Shown here piece by piece: positions 60,469 through 64,000 of a stretch of DNA of 64,000 bases; the first letter of the stretch is position 1; every line of letters begins with the position of its first letter. The translations under genes were made by a program, and so were the position numbers. The DNA comes from Aristolochia californica (Eukaryota; Streptophyta; Magnoliopsida; Piperales; Aristolochiaceae), in NCBI GenBank assembly GCA_029961685.1, contig JARWKL010000010.1, forward strand, positions 13,103,931 through 13,167,930, read 5' to 3'. The notes beneath the pieces are model-generated. The model searched no databases and was not told the DNA's origin. It worked only from the letters and a program-made list of their open reading frames with translations.

Positions 60469-61555
60469 GTGGTGGTGGATATGCATGCCAGAAACAAGTT
60501 GAAGATGGAAATGACCTAATGATCAGAAAATTTCGAGTAGAAAAAATTAAATTCTCAAGTTAACGTGCGGTTAGATATTTACCAAAGCTAAACAACCCAC
60601 TTTTTGCCTATTTTACAAAAAGGAAACCTAAAATTCATAGATCATCGTAAAAGTTTTCATTGATTATTGATGTGTAATGACTATAAGTTTTGTCAGAAAT
60701 GACTGATGGTTTGGGAGTTAACACTCAGTTAAAAATGCCCCGCCCCCCTCTTCCGACAATTGCAAAACCCAATATATGACAAACTAAAAGAGTTTACAAT
60801 CCTTAAAAATCAAAGATACCTTTCGGAATTATATCTCTTAGCATTTGTGCATTTCCATTTTGGATGTTCAATTTTTTTTCAAATCCAAACTAGAGTTTTC
60901 CTCTTCCTTTTTGTCGTAAACAAAAAGATAAGGCAAATAGATCACTACAAAATGTCCTAATGATCCAAAGATTTCAAGGAGTAGAAAAAGTTAAATTCTC
61001 AAGTTAACATGTGGTGAGATATTTACCAGAGCCAAGCAACCCACTTTTTTCCTATGTTACAAAAAGCGGACTTAACAATGATAGATCATCATAAATGTTT
61101 TGATCGATTAATGATGTAACCGCCATAATTTTTGTTAGATATGACTTATGGTTTGGGAATCAACACGCAGTTAAAAATACCTCGCCGCCCCTCTTCCGAT
61201 GACTGCCAAACCCAATATATAAAAAACTAAAAGAGTTTACCACCCTTAAAAATCACAGATACTTTTTGGAATTATCTCTCTCACCATTTGTGCATTTCCT
61301 TTATGGATGTTCAATTATTTTTCAAATCCAAACTTGAGTTTTCACTGTTCCATTTTTCTTGTAACCAAAAAGGTAAGGCAAATAGATCGCAACAAAATGA
61401 AAATCTTTAAGTTTATGTATGCAAAAGATTGAAAACTATAAAAAATGTAAGTGAAGAAAAATATTTCACGCACTAAAAATGAACACCAAAGTTTTGTTAT
61501 CCATGTTTGGGAATTCCACTAGTACAACCCCTAATAGCTTGGTGGAATTTTAAAT
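60469..61555 (+). repeat. Fused pair of B monomers (deletion of about 270 bp)
   Basis: At about 60,954, ATCACTACAAAATG joins TCCTAATGATCC. The segment from AAAATTTTAGAG through GTGGTGGAT to the start of CCTAATGATCC is missing, including the phase marker. The spacing is 1,087 bp for what would be two units. Confidence 0.75.
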
Positions 61556-64000
61556 GTGGTGGATATGCATGCCTGAAACATGTTGAAGATGCAAATGACC
61601 TAATGATCCAAAAATTTCAAGCAGTTGAAAAAATTAAATTCTCAAGTGAACTTGCGGTGGGGTATTTACCTGAGCCAAACAACCCACTTTTTGCCTATTT
61701 TACAAAAGCAGACCTAACAATCATTGACCATCATAAATGTTTTGATCAATTATTGATGTGTAATGGCTATAATTTTTGTTAGAAATGGTTTATGGTTTGC
61801 GAGTCAACACTCAGTTACAAAGGCCTCGCCCCCGCCCTCTTCCGATGATTGCAAAGCCCAATATATAAAAAACGTGAAGTGTTTACCATCCTTAAAAATC
61901 ACAGATAATTTTTGGAATTATCACTCTCAGCATTTGGGCATTTCCATTTTGGATGATCAAATTTTTTTCAAATCCAAACTTGAGTTTTCATGCTCCCAGT
62001 TTTCTCGTAAACAAAAAGATAAGGCAAATAGATTACAACAAAATGAAAATTTTGGAGTTTATGTATGCAAATAATTGAAAACTATAATAAAAGTAAGTGA
62101 AGAAAATTATTTCACGCACTAAAAATGAACACCAAAGTTTTGTTATCCATTTTTTGGAAATTCCACTAGTACAACCCCTAATAGCATGGTGGAATTTTAT
62201 AAGAAAGAGATTTCTAATTGATCCTAACATGTTTTAAATGTGGTGGATATGCATGCCTGAAACTTGATGAAGATGCCAATGACCTAATGAGCCAAAAATT
62301 TCAAGGAGAAGAAAAAATTAAATTCTTAAGTTCACTTGCGATGGGATATTTAACAGAGCCAAACAACCCACTTTTTGCCTATTTTACCAAGAGCGGATCT
62401 AACAATCATAGATCATTGTAAATGTTTTTATCAATTATTGATGTGTATCGGCTATATTTTTTGTTAGAAATGACTTATGGTTTGGGAGTAAACACTCAGT
62501 TAAAAAGGCCTCGCCCCCCTATTCCGACGATTGCAAAACCCAATATTTAAAAAACTAAAAGAGTTTACCATCCTTAAAAATCACAGATACTTTTTGGAAT
62601 TATTTCTCTCAGCATTTGGGCATTTCTATTTTGGATGTTCAATTTTTTTTCAAATCCAAAATTGAGTTTTTACTCTCCTATCTTTCTGTTAAACAAAAAG
62701 ATAAGGCAAATAGATCACCACAAAATGAAAATCTTAGAATTTATGTATGAAAAAAATAGAACATTATAAAAAATGTAAGTGAAAAAACTTATTTAACGCA
62801 CTAAAAATGAACACCAAAGTTTTGTTATCAATGTTTGGGAAATTCCATTAGTACAATCCTTTATACCATTGTGGAATTTTATAAGAAAGTGATTTCTAAT
62901 TGATCCTAACATGTTTTAAATGTGGTGGATATGCATGCCTGAAATGTGTTGAAGATGCAAATGACCTAGAGATCCAAATATTTCGAGTAGAAAAAATTAA
63001 ATTCTCAAGTTAACGTACGGTGGGATTTTGACCAGAGCCAAACAAAACACTTTTTGCCTATTTTACAAATAGCGGACCTAACAATCATAGATCATCAAAA
63101 AAATTTTGATCGATTATTGATGTGTAACGGATATAATTTTTGTTAGAAATGACTTATGGTTTGGGAGTAAACACTCAGTTAAAAAGGCCTCGTGACTCTT
63201 CCGACGATTGCAAAACCAAATATATAAAAAAAACTAAAAGAGTTTACCATCCTTACAAATCACATATACTTTTTTGAATTATCTCTCTCAGCATTTGTGC
63301 ATTTCCATTTTGGATGTTCAATTTTTTTTCAATTCCAAACTTGAATTTTCACTCTCCTATCTTTCTCGTAAACAAAAAGATAAGGAAAATAGATCACAAC
63401 AAAATGAAAATCCTATAGTTTATTAATGCAAAAACTAGAAAAATATAAAAATGTATGTGAAGAAAATTATTTCATGCAATAAAAATGAACACCAAAGTTT
63501 TGTTATCCATGTTTGGGAAATTTCACTAGTACAATCCCTTATAGCTTGATGGAATTTTATAAGAAAGAAATTTCTAATTGATCCTAACATGTTTTAAATG
63601 TGGCGCATATGCATGCTTGAAAAGTGTTGAAGATGCAAAAGACCTAGTAATCCAAAAATTTCGAGTAGAAAAAATTAAATTCTCAAGTTAATGTGCGGTA
63701 GGATATTTGCCAGAGCCAAACAACCCACTTTTTGCCTATTTTACAAAAAGCGGCACTAACAATCATAGATCCTCGTAATCGTTTTGATCGATTAATGATG
63801 TGTAACGGCCATAATTTTTGTTAGAAATTACTTATGGTTTGGGAATCAACACTCAGTTAAAAATGCCTCGCCCCCCTGTTCTGATTATTGCAAATCCCAA
63901 AATATAAAAAACTAAAAGAGTTGACCATCCTTAAAAATCACATATACTTTTGGGATTTATCTCTCTCAGCATTTGTGTATTTCCATTTTGGATATTCAAT

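Larger units (their letters stand above)
41496..64000 (+). repeat. Satellite family B array, right part (about 33 monomers)
   Basis: Markers lie at about 41516, 42213, 42896, 43575, 44258, 44935, 45922, 46620, 47302, 48009, 48697, 49371, 50054, 50675, 51318, 51996, 52674, 53355, 54026, 54695, 55383, 56062, 56701, 57362, 58041, 58720, 59401, 59790, 60469, 61556, 62240, 62932 and 63600. Most intervals are 669-688 bp, and every unit has the same orientation. Units are visibly more diverged from each other than A units are. Several subtypes recur, such as one with TCTCGTATACAAAAAGATTAG and GACAATATA (41,900, 53,740, 55,090) and one with TTTACTAAGAGCGG (43,030, 58,860, 62,380). No gene is seen in this 22.5 kb. 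Confidence 0.95.

Noticed and set aside
648..64000. CRISPR array or phage repeat
   Set aside because: Repeats are hundreds of bases long and contiguous, with no short repeat and unique spacer pattern and no cas-like gene. LTR elements indicate a eukaryote.
648..64000. CENP-B box-like motif
   Set aside because: I found no sequence with the TTCG....A..CGGG pattern by eye in the consensus A or B unit. Absence by eye is not proof.
648..64000. tRNA, rRNA or other RNA genes
   Set aside because: No cloverleaf-like box A/box B pair or rRNA-like stretch was recognised. The only tRNA-related sequences are the two primer-binding sites.

Overview
This window is heterochromatic satellite DNA from what looks like a flowering plant. 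It contains no host gene, RNA gene, CRISPR array or operon that I can support. The plant assignment is an inference. It rests on two LTR-retrotransposon pieces with TG...CA termini and primer-binding sites complementary to initiator methionine tRNA (typical of plant Ty3/gypsy elements), and on long, AT-rich, head-to-tail satellites of about 466 and 680 bp. I cannot name the species, and I cannot say whether the array is centromeric, pericentromeric or subtelomeric.

Layout: (1) 1-647 is the 5' end of a minus-strand LTR retrotransposon, with a 374-bp LTR, PBS and start of gag. It runs off the left edge and is inserted into the satellite. (2) 648 to about 33,805 is satellite family A, some 72 monomers of about 466 bp, all on one strand. 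Its first 18 kb form a higher-order repeat (HOR): one 18-monomer copy of 8,383 bp, one 17-monomer copy of 7,919 bp and a broken third copy. A smaller 3.25-kb segmental duplication lies at about 20.5-25.1 kb. Several monomers carry deletions. (3) At about 33,805 the array switches abruptly to family B. B has the same monomer backbone plus a block of about 190 bp that A lacks; that block carries a TATA-like motif and a poly-C tract. (4) Family B runs to 64,000 in monomers of about 680 bp. It is more diverged, and includes a 416-bp triplication, internal duplications, deleted monomers and higher-order copies about 15.8 and 3.5 kb apart. (5) At 39,822-41,495 B is interrupted by a short non-autonomous LTR element on the plus strand. 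It has a truncated 5' LTR, intact PBS, a GC-rich internal region of about 1 kb, a polypurine tract and a complete 435-bp 3' LTR. A 153-bp satellite segment is duplicated on both sides of it.

The many short open frames across the arrays (60-149 codons) are chance products of the repeat and are not annotated as genes. I did not find a new enzymatic or defence system. The notable content is genome-evolutionary: two satellite families related by one indel, HOR copies differing by whole-unit gains and losses, and a retroelement with duplicated flanks whose uninterrupted counterpart lies 15 kb away.
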